Shown: piece after piece, positions 26,402-35,099 of the stretch
Numbering within the stretch: position 1 is the first letter of the stretch
How the letters are laid out: each line of letters starts with the position of its first letter
NCBI GenBank assembly: GCA_046328115.1
Contig: JAXLXE010000001.1
Coordinates: 620,001-684,000 of the forward strand
Reading direction: 5' to 3'
Source: JAXLXE01 sp046328115
Lineage (GTDB): Bacteria > Chloroflexota > UBA6077 > JACCZL01
Length of the DNA: 64,000 bases
Program-made: the position numbers and the translations under genes
Notes under the pieces: generated by a model
What the model was told of the DNA's origin: nothing
What the model saw: the letters and a program-made list of their open reading frames with translations, nothing else
Databases searched by the model: none

Positions 26402-26436
26402 GCTATAGTTCGTTAGTTCGCCGCCGCCGTTTCGCC

Positions 26437-27813
26437 GTGGCCGCGACACTCTCTCAATCCCGCGAGGATGGCATTTTGGCAGCGATAAGCGTGGTCGGCA
26501 CGGGGTATGTCGGCCTGGTCACCGGCGCGTGCTTCGCCGACCTGGGCAACCGAGTCATCTGTATCGACGTCGACGAGCGCAAGGTCGAGATGCTCCGTCG
26601 TGGTGAGATCCCGATCTACGAGCCTGGTCTGGAAGAGCTGGTGGAGCGCAATGTCCGCACCGGACGCCTCACGTTCACCACAAGCTACGAAGAGGGCCTG
26701 GACGGCACGGAGTTCGTGTTCGTGGCGATCCCGACGCCTCAGGGCGCCGCGGGTGAGGCAGACATGACATACGCGCGGAGCGCCGCGCGTTCCATCGCTG
26801 CCCACCTGAAAGCCCCCGCCATCGTAGTCAACAAGAGCACCATGCCCATCGGCACCGCGGACTGGGAGGCAGAGCTGCTTGCACGCCACGGCTCGGTGGA
26901 GGCCACGGTGGTTTCCAATCCGGAGTTCCTGCGTGAGGGTTCCGCGGTTGCAGACTTCCAGCATCCGGATCGAGTGGTCCTGGGCGCGGATGACCGGGGG
27001 GCCGCCGAGCGCGTCGCCCAGCTCTACGCACCGCTGAACGCCACGGTGGTCATCACGGACCCCCGCACGGCGGAGATGATCAAGTACGCCTCCAACGCGT
27101 TCCTGGCCACCAAGATCTCATTTATCAACGAGATGGCCTCTATCTGCGAGAAGCTGGGCGCGGACGTCAAAGAAGTGGCCCGCGGCATGGGGCTGGACAA
27201 TCGGATCGGACTGGCATTCCTGGATGCGGGCGTGGGCTACGGCGGCTCGTGTTTTCCCAAGGACGTACAAGCACTTGCGCACATGGCGGCGCTCTCAGGC
27301 TGCCACCCGCAGCTCCTGCGCGCGGTCATGGAGATCAATCGGGATGCCCGCCGAAGCGTACTCCTCAAGCTCAAGTCGGAGCTGGGTGACCTCGAGGAGA
27401 GGGTGATCGGCGTGCTCGGGCTGGCGTTTAAGCCCAACACGGATGACATGCGTGAGGCGGCTGCCGTCGAGATCATCCACCTACTCCAACAGGGCGGCGC
27501 CATCGTGAAGGCGTACGATCCCGCGGCCATGCAGAAGGCCGGCGGTATCCTTCCCGGCGTCCACTTCTGCCGAGACGCCTACGAGACCGCCGTTGGAGCG
27601 GACGCCCTGCTTCTAATGACGGAGTGGAATGAATTCAAGAGCCTGGATCTCCGCCGCGTCCGCGACTCCATGCGCCGTCCGTTCATGGTGGACGGGCGAA
27701 ACGTGTACGACCCGACCGAGATGACGGCCCTGGGATTTGAGTATCACGGCGTGGGTCGGGGACGGCGGGTGTCGGAGACGAATCGGACGGGGCAGGTCGC
27801 CGCGCTCGCATAG
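26437..27813 (+). CDS. ugd: UDP-glucose/GDP-mannose dehydrogenase family protein (probable UDP-glucose 6-dehydrogenase)
   Basis: This 458-residue enzyme oxidises a nucleotide sugar to its uronic acid. It has an N-terminal NAD-binding motif 'VVGTGYVGLVTGACFADLG', the central 'EMIKYASNAFLATKISFINE', the catalytic-cysteine motif 'GYGGSCFPKDVQAL' and the C-terminal 'LGLAFKPNTDDMREAA'. The size fits bacterial Ugd. The annotated start is GTG 26437; an in-frame TTG at 26476, 6-8 nt after a GAGGA sequence and immediately before the NAD-binding fold, is a good alternative. It ends the membrane glycan run and probably supplies UDP-glucuronate for it. UDP-glucose versus other sugar specificity cannot be read from sequence. 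Confidence 0.93.
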   Translation: MAATLSQSREDGILAAISVVGTGYVGLVTGACFADLGNRVICIDVDERKVEMLRRGEIPIYEPGLEELVERNVRTGRLTFTTSYEEGLDGTEFVFVAIPTPQGAAGEADMTYARSAARSIAAHLKAPAIVVNKSTMPIGTADWEAELLARHGSVEATVVSNPEFLREGSAVADFQHPDRVVLGADDRGAAERVAQLYAPLNATVVITDPRTAEMIKYASNAFLATKISFINEMASICEKLGADVKEVARGMGLDNRIGLAFLDAGVGYGGSCFPKDVQALAHMAALSGCHPQLLRAVMEINRDARRSVLLKLKSELGDLEERVIGVLGLAFKPNTDDMREAAAVEIIHLLQQGGAIVKAYDPAAMQKAGGILPGVHFCRDAYETAVGADALLLMTEWNEFKSLDLRRVRDSMRRPFMVDGRNVYDPTEMTALGFEYHGVGRGRRVSETNRTGQVAALA

Positions 27814-27818
27814 CCAGA

Positions 27819-28733
27819 CTAGCGTGTGCGGGCGTCGGCCCGCAGGAGCCGCGGGTCTAGCGCGTCGCGCACGGCGTCGCCGATGAAGTTGAAGCCCATT
27901 ACTGCCATCAGGATCGCGCCGCCCGGCGCAAAGGCCATCCACGGGGCCTGATCCAGGTAGTCCTTTCCGCGGCTGACCATAGAACCCCAGGACGGATCGG
28001 GGGGCTGCACACCGAGGCCCAGGAAGCTCAGGGTGGCCTCGGCGAGGATGGCAAAGGCCACGCTGAGAGAAGCCTGCACGATGATCGGGGCCATGACGTT
28101 TGGCAGCACGTGCGACCGCATGATGCGGCCGTGGCCGGCACCGATGGTCCGTGCCGCCTCCACGTACTCGCGCTCGCGTACGGAGAGCACCTGACCCCGC
28201 GTAAGGCGCGCGAAGATTGGCGTGTAGACGATGCCAATGGCGATCATGGCGTTGCGGAGCCCTGGCCCGAGGGTGGCTGTGATCGCCAGGGCGAGCACCA
28301 ACGCCGGGAACGCCAGCAGGGCATCCATCGCGCGCATGATCCAGTTATCCACCCGCCCGCCGAAATACCCCGCAATCAAGCCGAGCGTGACGCCGGAAGC
28401 GAGTCCAATGGTGACGGAAAATACGCCGGCCAGCAGGGAGACTCGGGCGCCGTGGAGAATTCGGCTCAAGACGTCGCGTCCGTTCTCATCCGTACCCAGC
28501 AGATGGGCGAGGCTCGGCGATTGTAGAGCCTCGAGGAGGCGCTGGCGCGTTGGCTCATAGGGGCTGAGATACGGGGCGAACGCCGCCGCGATCGTCAGGG
28601 CCGCGACGATCAGCAGACCAGCGTTCGCGAGCCGGACGGCACGCAGACGGCTCCAGAACGCGCGGAAACCTACCTGCGACCGCGCCGACCGCTCAGCCTG
28701 GGAAGGCCGCGGGGCTAGAACGGCGTCAGCCAT
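27819..28733 (-). CDS. ABC transporter permease, DppC/OppC type (second system)
   Basis: This 304-residue permease has an N-terminal membrane segment, an EAA loop 'EAARTIGAGHGRIMRSHVLPN' and the typical 'EATLSFLGLGVQPPDPSWGSM'. It ends tail to tail with ugd, with only 5 bp between the stops. Its start overlaps the DppB-type gene by 8 bp. No ATPase genes follow. Confidence 0.93.
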   Translation of the reverse strand: MADAVLAPRPSQAERSARSQVGFRAFWSRLRAVRLANAGLLIVAALTIAAAFAPYLSPYEPTRQRLLEALQSPSLAHLLGTDENGRDVLSRILHGARVSLLAGVFSVTIGLASGVTLGLIAGYFGGRVDNWIMRAMDALLAFPALVLALAITATLGPGLRNAMIAIGIVYTPIFARLTRGQVLSVREREYVEAARTIGAGHGRIMRSHVLPNVMAPIIVQASLSVAFAILAEATLSFLGLGVQPPDPSWGSMVSRGKDYLDQAPWMAFAPGGAILMAVMGFNFIGDAVRDALDPRLLRADARTR

Positions 28734-29670
28734 ACCGAATTCGCGGATCGAGCGCGGCGTAGGTCAGATCGACCAAGAGGTTGACAAGGACGAAGATCAG
28801 CGCGAGATACAGGACCACACCCTGCACCAGCGGCAGATCGCGCTGGAAGATGCTGTCGATGACCAGGCGGCCCACACCGGGAAGCGCAAAAATCGTCTCG
28901 GTGACGATAGCGCTTCCAAGCAAGTTACCAAGCTGCAACCCGACCACTGTGACCACCGGTATCAGGGCGTTCTTCATGGCGTGCCGCTGGACCACCGCCG
29001 ACTCGCGCAATCCCTTTGCCCAGGCCGTACGGACGTAATCCTGGCCAAGCACCTCCAACAAGCTCGACCGCGTGAGCCTGGCGATGACCGCCGCCAATGC
29101 GGTCCCCAACGTGAGCGCGGGCATGATCATGCCGCTGAGGTTGCCCCACAAACCCTGCAGCGGGCTGATGTACCCCACCGGCGGGAGCCACCGAAGCTGG
29201 AGCGAGAACACGTACACCAGCAGGATCGCCAGGAAGAAGTTGGGCATGGACACGCCCAACAACGAGAACACTGTAGACGCCACGTCGGCGCCAGAATTTC
29301 GACGAACCGCCGCGACGATGCCTGCCGGCAGGGCGATCGCGAGTGAGATGACCATCGCGAGCAGGCTGAGCTCGACGGTCACGGGAAGGCGCTGGAGGAT
29401 TGCCTCGCTCACGGGTTGGTTGGAACGGATCGACCGACCGAGATCCCCCTGGAGCACGCGGGCCAGCCACGAGGCGAACTGGACGGGCAACGGACGATCC
29501 AACCCAAGCTCGCGCCGCAGCGCGTCGCGCGCCTGCGGCGTGGCCTCTTCGCCTAGCATGACCACTACGGGATCGCCCGGTGTGAGGTGAATGATCGAGA
29601 AAATGACAACGCTGACCAGCAGCAGTACCGGGACCGCAGCCACCAGTCGATTCGCGATGTACAGGGTCAT
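28726..29670 (-). CDS. ABC transporter permease, DppB/OppB type (second system)
   Basis: This 314-residue protein has the conserved N-terminus 'NRLVAAVPVLLLVSVVIFSI', 'RELGLDRPLPVQFASWLA', 'QGDLGRSIRS' and an EAA loop 'VRTAWAKGLRESAVVQRHAMKNA'. I place the start at ATG 29670, 17 bp after the lipoprotein gene; the open frame extends to 29808, but that part overlaps the lipoprotein gene and lacks family similarity. Confidence 0.92.
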   Translation of the reverse strand: MTLYIANRLVAAVPVLLLVSVVIFSIIHLTPGDPVVVMLGEEATPQARDALRRELGLDRPLPVQFASWLARVLQGDLGRSIRSNQPVSEAILQRLPVTVELSLLAMVISLAIALPAGIVAAVRRNSGADVASTVFSLLGVSMPNFFLAILLVYVFSLQLRWLPPVGYISPLQGLWGNLSGMIMPALTLGTALAAVIARLTRSSLLEVLGQDYVRTAWAKGLRESAVVQRHAMKNALIPVVTVVGLQLGNLLGSAIVTETIFALPGVGRLVIDSIFQRDLPLVQGVVLYLALIFVLVNLLVDLTYAALDPRIRYG

Positions 29671-29687
29671 GCGCGCCGCCGCCCGAG

Positions 29688-31304
29688 CTACTTGGCCAAC
29701 CAGACCTCGTGGAGCCGAATCATGCCGTCGGGCACGTGCGGGAATCCCTGCAACTTCGAGGAGAGCGCCTTCACCTCGGCGCGATGCTGGACGAAGATCA
29801 TCGGGCAATCGTCTGTGATGATCTTGTTGATTTCAGCGTACAGCCGTTTTCGCTCGGGTTGATCGTAGGTCTCCCGAGCCTTGTCGAAGAGCTCATCCAC
29901 CTTGGGATTCTTGTAGCGGCTGCGATTCTGTGCGCCCTTGGTGTGGAAGTAGCCGTAGGTGTTGGCGTCGGGATCGGCTCGACCGCTCCAGCCGCTCATC
30001 GATGCCTGATACTCGCCCTTGAGCGTACGCTCCACCTGCGCGCCGAACTCGATCAACTCCAGATCGACCTCGATTCCAGCCTCGGTGATCTGCTCTTTGT
30101 AGACCTCCCCTAGCTGCTTCTCCTCGGGGGTGTTCGCCAGCAAGAGCGTGAAGCGAGGAGAGGTGACACCGGACTCCGCCACCTTGGCCTTCGCCTTTGC
30201 CAGGTCGCGGGTATAGGGCTTGAATCCCGAATCGAAGGCCCAGCTCGATGGCGGGATGCCCTGCTGCGCTGGTTGCCCGGAGTCGAAGAACACGGCTTTG
30301 TTGATGGCCTCACGGTCAAGGCTAAAGGCGATCGCCTGGCGGAGCGCCTTGTTGTCCAGCGGTGGCTTCTCCACCTGGATCTGGATGTAGCGATAGGCCA
30401 GCCCCGGGACCTCGAGCAGCCTGGGATCGGCGCTGTTCCGCAGGCCTGGGATGTCCTTGGCGTTTGGGAAGTTGATGATGTCCACCGTGTTCGTCTTGAG
30501 GGCGGTCAGGCGCTGGCCGCCGTCGGGGATTGGTCGGTAGACCACTTCATCCAGATACGGAAGCTGCGCGCCGTCAGCGGCCTTTCCCCAGTATCCGTCA
30601 AACTTGCGCGCGACGAGCCGATCGTCCTTGAGCCATTCGACGAACTTGAAGGGTCCCGTGCCCACTGGCTTGCGGGCAAAGTCATCACCCGCTGCTTCTG
30701 CCGCCTTGACAGAGACCATCATGCCTGCCCGATCGGTCAGGATGGTGAGCAGCGGGGAAGATGGCTGCTTGAGATTCAGCTTGACGGTGAGGTCGTCCAC
30801 CGGTTCGACGGACGCGATCTCAGCGATCTCGCCCTTGCGCAGCGACTTGGGGTGGTTCTGCATCCGCTCAAAGTTTGCCTTCACAGACGCGGCAGTGAAT
30901 GGCTCTCCATCGTGGAACTTCACGCCCGGGCGGAGCTTCAGCACGAGCGTCTTGGGATCCGTCTGTTCCCATGACTGGGCCAGGCCGGGTTTGAGTGAGA
31001 GGTCCGTGTCCAGTCTGATGAGGGTGTCGTAGATGCTCTGGTACACCTGGCGATCAACGGCGGCGGTTGAGAGATGCGGATCCATGGTGGTGAGATCAGC
31101 ATCGATGCCGACCTTGACGGAGCCACCGGGCGATGGTTTCGCGGGTGCGGCGGCGGGCGGAGGCGCAGACGACGGGGCACCCGCGGCTGGCCTGGGGGCC
31201 TCCGCTGGCTTCGCGGCGCCGCCTGGGGACGACGGCTGACAGCCAGCAAGGGCGACGATAACTCCGGCCCAACTGGCCAAAAACGCTCGACGGGACGCGC
31301 GCAT
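29688..31304 (-). CDS. Peptide-type ABC transporter substrate-binding lipoprotein (SBP_bac_5, second system)
   Basis: This 538-residue lipoprotein has a twin-Arg-like start 'MRASRRAFLASWAGVIVALAG' with lipobox L-A-G-C, then a Pro/Ala/Ser linker. Family features are 'DLTTMDPHLSTAAVDRQVYQS', 'KLRPGVKFHDGEPFT' and 'RQAIAFSLDREAIN'. The pattern resembles dipeptide and glutathione-type binding proteins, but the ligand is unknown. It has a GAGGTGA site just before the ATG and a near-consensus promoter 73 bp upstream, and it leads an operon with the two permeases. Confidence 0.93.
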   Translation of the reverse strand: MRASRRAFLASWAGVIVALAGCQPSSPGGAAKPAEAPRPAAGAPSSAPPPAAAPAKPSPGGSVKVGIDADLTTMDPHLSTAAVDRQVYQSIYDTLIRLDTDLSLKPGLAQSWEQTDPKTLVLKLRPGVKFHDGEPFTAASVKANFERMQNHPKSLRKGEIAEIASVEPVDDLTVKLNLKQPSSPLLTILTDRAGMMVSVKAAEAAGDDFARKPVGTGPFKFVEWLKDDRLVARKFDGYWGKAADGAQLPYLDEVVYRPIPDGGQRLTALKTNTVDIINFPNAKDIPGLRNSADPRLLEVPGLAYRYIQIQVEKPPLDNKALRQAIAFSLDREAINKAVFFDSGQPAQQGIPPSSWAFDSGFKPYTRDLAKAKAKVAESGVTSPRFTLLLANTPEEKQLGEVYKEQITEAGIEVDLELIEFGAQVERTLKGEYQASMSGWSGRADPDANTYGYFHTKGAQNRSRYKNPKVDELFDKARETYDQPERKRLYAEINKIITDDCPMIFVQHRAEVKALSSKLQGFPHVPDGMIRLHEVWLAK

Positions 31305-31376
31305 ACATCACCTCAGCAGAAACGAGGTTGACGCGACAAAGCCGAGTAGCCGCGAGACAGAATGTCCGACTGGCGC

Positions 31377-31405
31377 ATCATAGAGGGCGGCGAGAGGACT
31401 GTCAA
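31377..31405 (-). promoter_or_regulatory. Near-consensus housekeeping promoter of the lipoprotein-permease operon
   Basis: On the minus strand a TTGACA -35 element and a TATGAT -10 element are separated by exactly 17 bp. Transcription would begin near 31370 and give a leader of about 65 nt. This is the best promoter match seen in the window. It lies only 44 bp from the transposase stop codon, so the insertion element's end may have contributed or displaced upstream control sequence. Confidence 0.75.
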
Positions 31406-31448
31406 CGAAAACGTTGGGCGCGGGTGTGCCCGAAAGATGTAGGTGGGA

Positions 31449-33029
31449 TTAGCTAGCCGCGAGCGTAGTGGCACGCTGAGCGCGGAGCGCGAGCATGGCG
31501 CGGCCTCCCGCTTCCGACCAACGCATCCCGGCCCGCTTCATCCGTTGTTGCACCACGTGCCTTGCACTCGACTCCACCGCGCCCGACCCGATCGGCAGAC
31601 CCTGCTCCCGAAACTCCCGATACCGCATCCGCTCGCGATTGCTCATGAAGTACCCCCGCTCGCGCCGTACCAGCTCCCGTTGCTCGATCGTGCTGATCGG
31701 CAGGCTCCCAAAGGCCCGCAACACCGGGTCGACACCCTCGTCTAACAACTCCGCCACCCGCGCGTTCGCCCAGCTGCGACTCTGCTCGCTCGTCTCGCCC
31801 AGCACTCCCTTCGCCACCGCCCACACGTGCTCGATCGCGTGCATCACATCCACGATCTCCAGTCGGTCACCGAACTGCTCGGCCGCACCGTCCCAGATCC
31901 AGCGCGCGCCATCACCCAAGACCACGACCCTCGGTAACACCGCGATGCTCTTGGCCCGGCCTTTCCACCCCAGGACGTCCAGCGCACCCCGCCGCGCCGC
32001 TTCCGCTCCCCACCGCCGTACGAACGCCGCCGCCGGCTCCCGCGCAGCCACGTAGCTGAGGTCGACCAGCTTGCCAGAGGGCTTCCCAGTCGGCTTCCCA
32101 ACTGGCGCGCTCTCCGACGTACCAACCGGTCCGCCATCACCGTCGCCACCGCCAGCACCACCGTGGGGACCCGTTGTGGTCGGCGGTGTGGTCGGCGCAG
32201 GCAGCCCAGCAGCTGGTGCATCGCGGTCCAGCCAGCCGCCCACCACCCCGACCCGTACCTCATGCCAGCCATCCAGATACCGCACCATCACCCCATCGGT
32301 CTCCGCCACCAGCTGACCCCGCGGTCGCGCGACCGGACCCGGCGGCCGACCGGTCTGCTCCACCTGCTCGACGGCCGCGTTCTGCCGCGCGGCCAACGCG
32401 CTGCCAGCCCGGCAGGTCAGCTCGCGGGCCGTCTCCTGACCCACGTCAACCCGGGTGGCCTGGGTCAAGAGTGCGACCGCTTCGGCAAAGCTGCAGGCGC
32501 TGGTGAACGCGACCACCAGGTCGGCCAACCCGGTGCTCATCCGCGCGTGTGGAGCGATGCCCAACTGCTGATCGGTCACGCTAAAACCGTGCCGACAGGA
32601 TCGGCAGCGGCGCCACGGACGCTCCAGACGGAGCACGCCAACCTGGGTGGCCAACTGGCGCGGACGCCAGGCCTCGACCCGGGTGCCCCCATGACAGGTG
32701 GGGCAGGGCACGCGGGCGCGAGCCAGGCGGGGATCGAGGCTGGAGTGGGTGGTACCAACGAGCGCGGCGAGCAGACGCGGAGCACTGTCGGACCAGGCGG
32801 CCAGCAGGGCATCTTCGAGGGTGGCGAGTGGAGCATCCGGGTGGGCGGAGGCGAGCGCGGTCAGGCGCTGGGCGAAGGCGAGCAGGGGTTCGCGGAGCGG
32901 GGCTGGAAGCGCGGCAATGGCCGTGGTCTCAGAAGCCAGCATGGGCGCGGCTGGGGCGACGGTGGGTCCAGGCGGAACGGACGAGGCGCCAGCCGGTACA
33001 CTGGAGGCGGGAAGGTGCGTGATGGACAT
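31449..33029 (-). CDS. ISKra4-family transposase
   Basis: This 526-residue protein resembles ISKra4-type transposases. A zinc-finger pair occurs near residue 110 ('CPTCHGGTRVEAW' then 'RRCRSCRHGF'), followed by 'VAETDGVMVRYLDGWHEVRVG', 'VVVLGDGARWIWD', 'DVMHAIEHVWAV' and the C-terminal 'GSGAVESSARHVVQQRMKRAGMRW'. The three acidic catalytic positions appear to be D, D and E in the last four blocks. A Gly/Pro/Thr/Lys linker of about 45 residues, with repeated 'GKPTGKPSGK', sits between the first acidic block and the rest and is unusual. The frame is intact. Terminal inverted repeats and a target duplication could not be recognised, so element boundaries are not given. Confidence 0.85.
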   Translation of the reverse strand: MSITHLPASSVPAGASSVPPGPTVAPAAPMLASETTAIAALPAPLREPLLAFAQRLTALASAHPDAPLATLEDALLAAWSDSAPRLLAALVGTTHSSLDPRLARARVPCPTCHGGTRVEAWRPRQLATQVGVLRLERPWRRCRSCRHGFSVTDQQLGIAPHARMSTGLADLVVAFTSACSFAEAVALLTQATRVDVGQETARELTCRAGSALAARQNAAVEQVEQTGRPPGPVARPRGQLVAETDGVMVRYLDGWHEVRVGVVGGWLDRDAPAAGLPAPTTPPTTTGPHGGAGGGDGDGGPVGTSESAPVGKPTGKPSGKLVDLSYVAAREPAAAFVRRWGAEAARRGALDVLGWKGRAKSIAVLPRVVVLGDGARWIWDGAAEQFGDRLEIVDVMHAIEHVWAVAKGVLGETSEQSRSWANARVAELLDEGVDPVLRAFGSLPISTIEQRELVRRERGYFMSNRERMRYREFREQGLPIGSGAVESSARHVVQQRMKRAGMRWSEAGGRAMLALRAQRATTLAAS

Positions 33030-33077
33030 GTGGCCTTCCTAGGGGCCAGGGTGGGGGCTTACCACCGCTGGCTCGAG

Positions 33078-33122
33078 AGTCGGCACCGTCGCGGTCCACC
33101 AGGGCTCGGGACGGTGCCGACT
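33078..33122. repeat. 13-bp perfect inverted repeat upstream of the transposase
   Basis: AGTCGGCACCGTC at 33078-33090 is repeated inverted at 33110-33122, with a 19-bp spacer. It lies 49 bp outside the transposase start, in the probable subterminal region of the element. It may be a transposase binding site or a hairpin that blocks transcription entering the element. Confidence 0.6.
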
Positions 33123-33243
33123 TACCGTAACGGCGGCTGCCAACGCGCCGGAAGGTTCAAAGATCCCAGTTTGGGCAGTCGAAACGAAACACCGACAAGT
33201 TCCGGTCGCACCCGTTGGGCGCAGGGCGCGACTTGACGGCGGG

Positions 33244-33262
33244 CGCGCCAGCAACTGGCGCG
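33244..33262. repeat. Short hairpin in the IS-tRNA interval
   Basis: CGCGCCAG and CTGGCGCG form an 8-bp stem with a 3-nt loop. There is no T run next to it. Its function is unknown. Confidence 0.4.
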
Positions 33263-33467
33263 TTGTCGAAGAATGAACGAGACGAATCTTGCGCGCCTTC
33301 GTGGCCATGTCGCGTCATCACAAAGGTTGGGATCTGGGTGGAAAGACGACATCTCGCGGATGTCTCCGCGCGCGTCCCGTGCGAGCGCGCGGGTACCGGT
33401 GCAGGCGGCGAGGTTCAGAGGCTCGTAAGGGGATCGCTCAACGGCCAGAGGAGCGGAGCGATGCGGG

Positions 33468-33538
33468 CTGCCGAACTAGGATTCGAACCTAGACTAAGTG
33501 ATCCAGAGTCACTCGTGCTACCGTTACACCATTCGGCA
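33468..33538 (-). tRNA. tRNA-Gln (anticodon CUG)
   Basis: A 71-nt cloverleaf reads on the minus strand. The acceptor TGCCGAA pairs with TTCGGCA, the anticodon stem AGTGA/TCACT encloses loop CTCTGGA with anticodon CTG, and the T loop is TTCGAAT. The 3' CCA is not encoded. It has its own promoter and lies downstream of gltX on the same strand. Confidence 0.95.
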
Positions 33539-33549
33539 AGGGATCCGGG

Positions 33550-33579
33550 AGTATAGCCACCTCCGGGCCGCATAGACAA
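33550..33579 (-). promoter_or_regulatory. Promoter of tRNA-Gln
   Basis: On the minus strand TTGTCT and TATACT are separated by 18 bp, with the -10 element ending 11 bp upstream of the tRNA. The spacing to the mature 5' end is right for a short 5' leader removed by RNase P. Confidence 0.65.
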
Positions 33580-33615
33580 CAAAACGGCGCCTCTGGCGGG
33601 GACGGCTCCAGATGC

Positions 33616-35079
33616 CTAGCCGAGTCGCGCCACCGCGTCCGCGAGCCGATTCTCCACGCGCGACCGACCGAGCACCTCCATGGACTCGAAGAGCGGCGGC
33701 GAGACGGTGCTGAACGTGCACGCCACGCGGAGTGACATAAAGAGCTGACCGGTCTTCACACCGCGAGCAGCGGCCATGTCTCGAAAGGTGGACTCGAGCG
33801 CCGAGTGGTTGAAGTTGGAGGCAGACGAGACCAGTTGCGCGGACTCGTCCAGCAGTGCGCGTGCCGTGTCGCGCTCCACACCCTTGGGAACGAGCTGGTT
33901 GGCGTCGTACTGGCCCTTAGCCTGGTAGAGGAAGCTCAACAACTCTGGAACCTCGTCGAGCCGCTTCAGCCGCTCGTGGATGAGTGGGAGCGCGAGGTCC
34001 AGCGGGGGGCCCGTCTCGAGATCGATCACGGATGACGCCTCGACGTAAGGCATCGCGCGGCGCGCGAGCTCGGCTGGGCTGAGCTGGCGGATGTAGTAGC
34101 CGTTCAGCCAATCCAGCTTGTTGAGGTCGAAGATTGGTCCTGTGGGGCTGATCCGCTCGAAGCTGAAGTGCTTCACGATGTCTTCGAGCCCGAACACCTC
34201 GCTGCCGTCCGGCATGGACCAGCCCAACAGGGCGAGGAAGTTGAGCAGCGCCTCTGGGAGGTAACCGTGCTCGCGGAACCAGGGAAGCGTTGCCCAGGGG
34301 TTCTTGCGCTTGGACACCTTGCTGCGGTTCTCATTGCGCAGCAGCGGGAAGTGGGCAAAGATGGGCAGCGGCCAACCGAACCACTCGTAGAGCAGTACGT
34401 GCTTGGGCGTGCTGGAGATCCACTCCTCACCCCGCGCCACGTGGGTGATGTTCATGTGGTAGTCGTCCACCACTACTGCCAGGTGGTACGTGGGGTAGCC
34501 ATCCGACTTGAGCAGAACCTGGTCGTCCAGCAGTCGATTCTCGAATTCGATCCGGCCGCGGATGAGATCGTCGAATGCGGTCACACCGTCATCGGGCATG
34601 CGCATGCGCACGACTGACCGATCGGAGACCTCGCCCAGCGCCCGCCGTTCGGCCTCGCTCTTGCCCAGGCAGGTGCGGTCGTACTTGGGCGGCTCCTTGC
34701 GGGCCTGCATCTCGTGGCGGACGCGCTCCAGCCGCTCTGGCGAGCACCAGCAGCGGTACGCCTTCCCCGCCGAGATCAGCTTGTCGACCTCGGTCTGATA
34801 GATGCTCAACCGTTCGGACTGTCGGTACGGGCCACGCGGCCCGCCGACATCTGGGCCCTCGTCCCACTCGATGCCCAGCCAGCGAAGCGATTCGAAGATG
34901 AGCTCCTCGGATCGCTCGATAAAACGGGCGCGATCGGTATCCTCGATCCGCAGGACGAACTGGCCTCCCGTCTGCCGCGCGTACGCCATATTGAACAGCG
35001 CCACGTAGGCGGTGCCGACGTGGGGATCCCCGGTCGGTGAAGGCGCGATCCTGAGGCGCGCGGGGCCAGAGAAGGCCAT
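33616..35079 (-). CDS. gltX: Glutamyl-tRNA synthetase
   Basis: This 487-residue class I aminoacyl-tRNA synthetase has the HIGH-type motif 'PSPTGDPHVGTAYVALFN' at about residues 13-30 and the KMSKS-type motif as 'KVSKRKNPW' in the middle. 'CWCSPERLE' and 'DRTCLG' are consistent with the zinc-binding insert seen in many bacterial GluRS. The ATG has a GGGAGGA site upstream. It is 20 bp downstream of rluD. If the genome lacks GlnRS, this enzyme could also charge tRNA-Gln for the amidotransferase route; that is inference. Confidence 0.96.
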   Translation of the reverse strand: MAFSGPARLRIAPSPTGDPHVGTAYVALFNMAYARQTGGQFVLRIEDTDRARFIERSEELIFESLRWLGIEWDEGPDVGGPRGPYRQSERLSIYQTEVDKLISAGKAYRCWCSPERLERVRHEMQARKEPPKYDRTCLGKSEAERRALGEVSDRSVVRMRMPDDGVTAFDDLIRGRIEFENRLLDDQVLLKSDGYPTYHLAVVVDDYHMNITHVARGEEWISSTPKHVLLYEWFGWPLPIFAHFPLLRNENRSKVSKRKNPWATLPWFREHGYLPEALLNFLALLGWSMPDGSEVFGLEDIVKHFSFERISPTGPIFDLNKLDWLNGYYIRQLSPAELARRAMPYVEASSVIDLETGPPLDLALPLIHERLKRLDEVPELLSFLYQAKGQYDANQLVPKGVERDTARALLDESAQLVSSASNFNHSALESTFRDMAAARGVKTGQLFMSLRVACTFSTVSPPLFESMEVLGRSRVENRLADAVARLG

Positions 35080-35099
35080 GGTACGTCCTCCCTAGGTTC

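Larger units (their letters stand above)
33030..33467. other. 438-bp gene-free interval between the transposase and tRNA-Gln
   Basis: No credible coding region is seen. It presumably contains one end of the insertion element. Two inverted repeats are listed separately. Open frames here are short and lack start signals or recognisable similarity. Confidence 0.5.

Noticed and set aside
31406..33160. Terminal inverted repeats of the IS
   Set aside because: I compared the flanks of the transposase on both strands. GGTGT-type similarities were too weak, and no target duplication stood out, so I give no element boundaries.
32163..33236. Plus-strand open frame of 357 codons
   Set aside because: Antisense to the transposase and Gly/Arg-rich throughout, as expected for a shadow frame.
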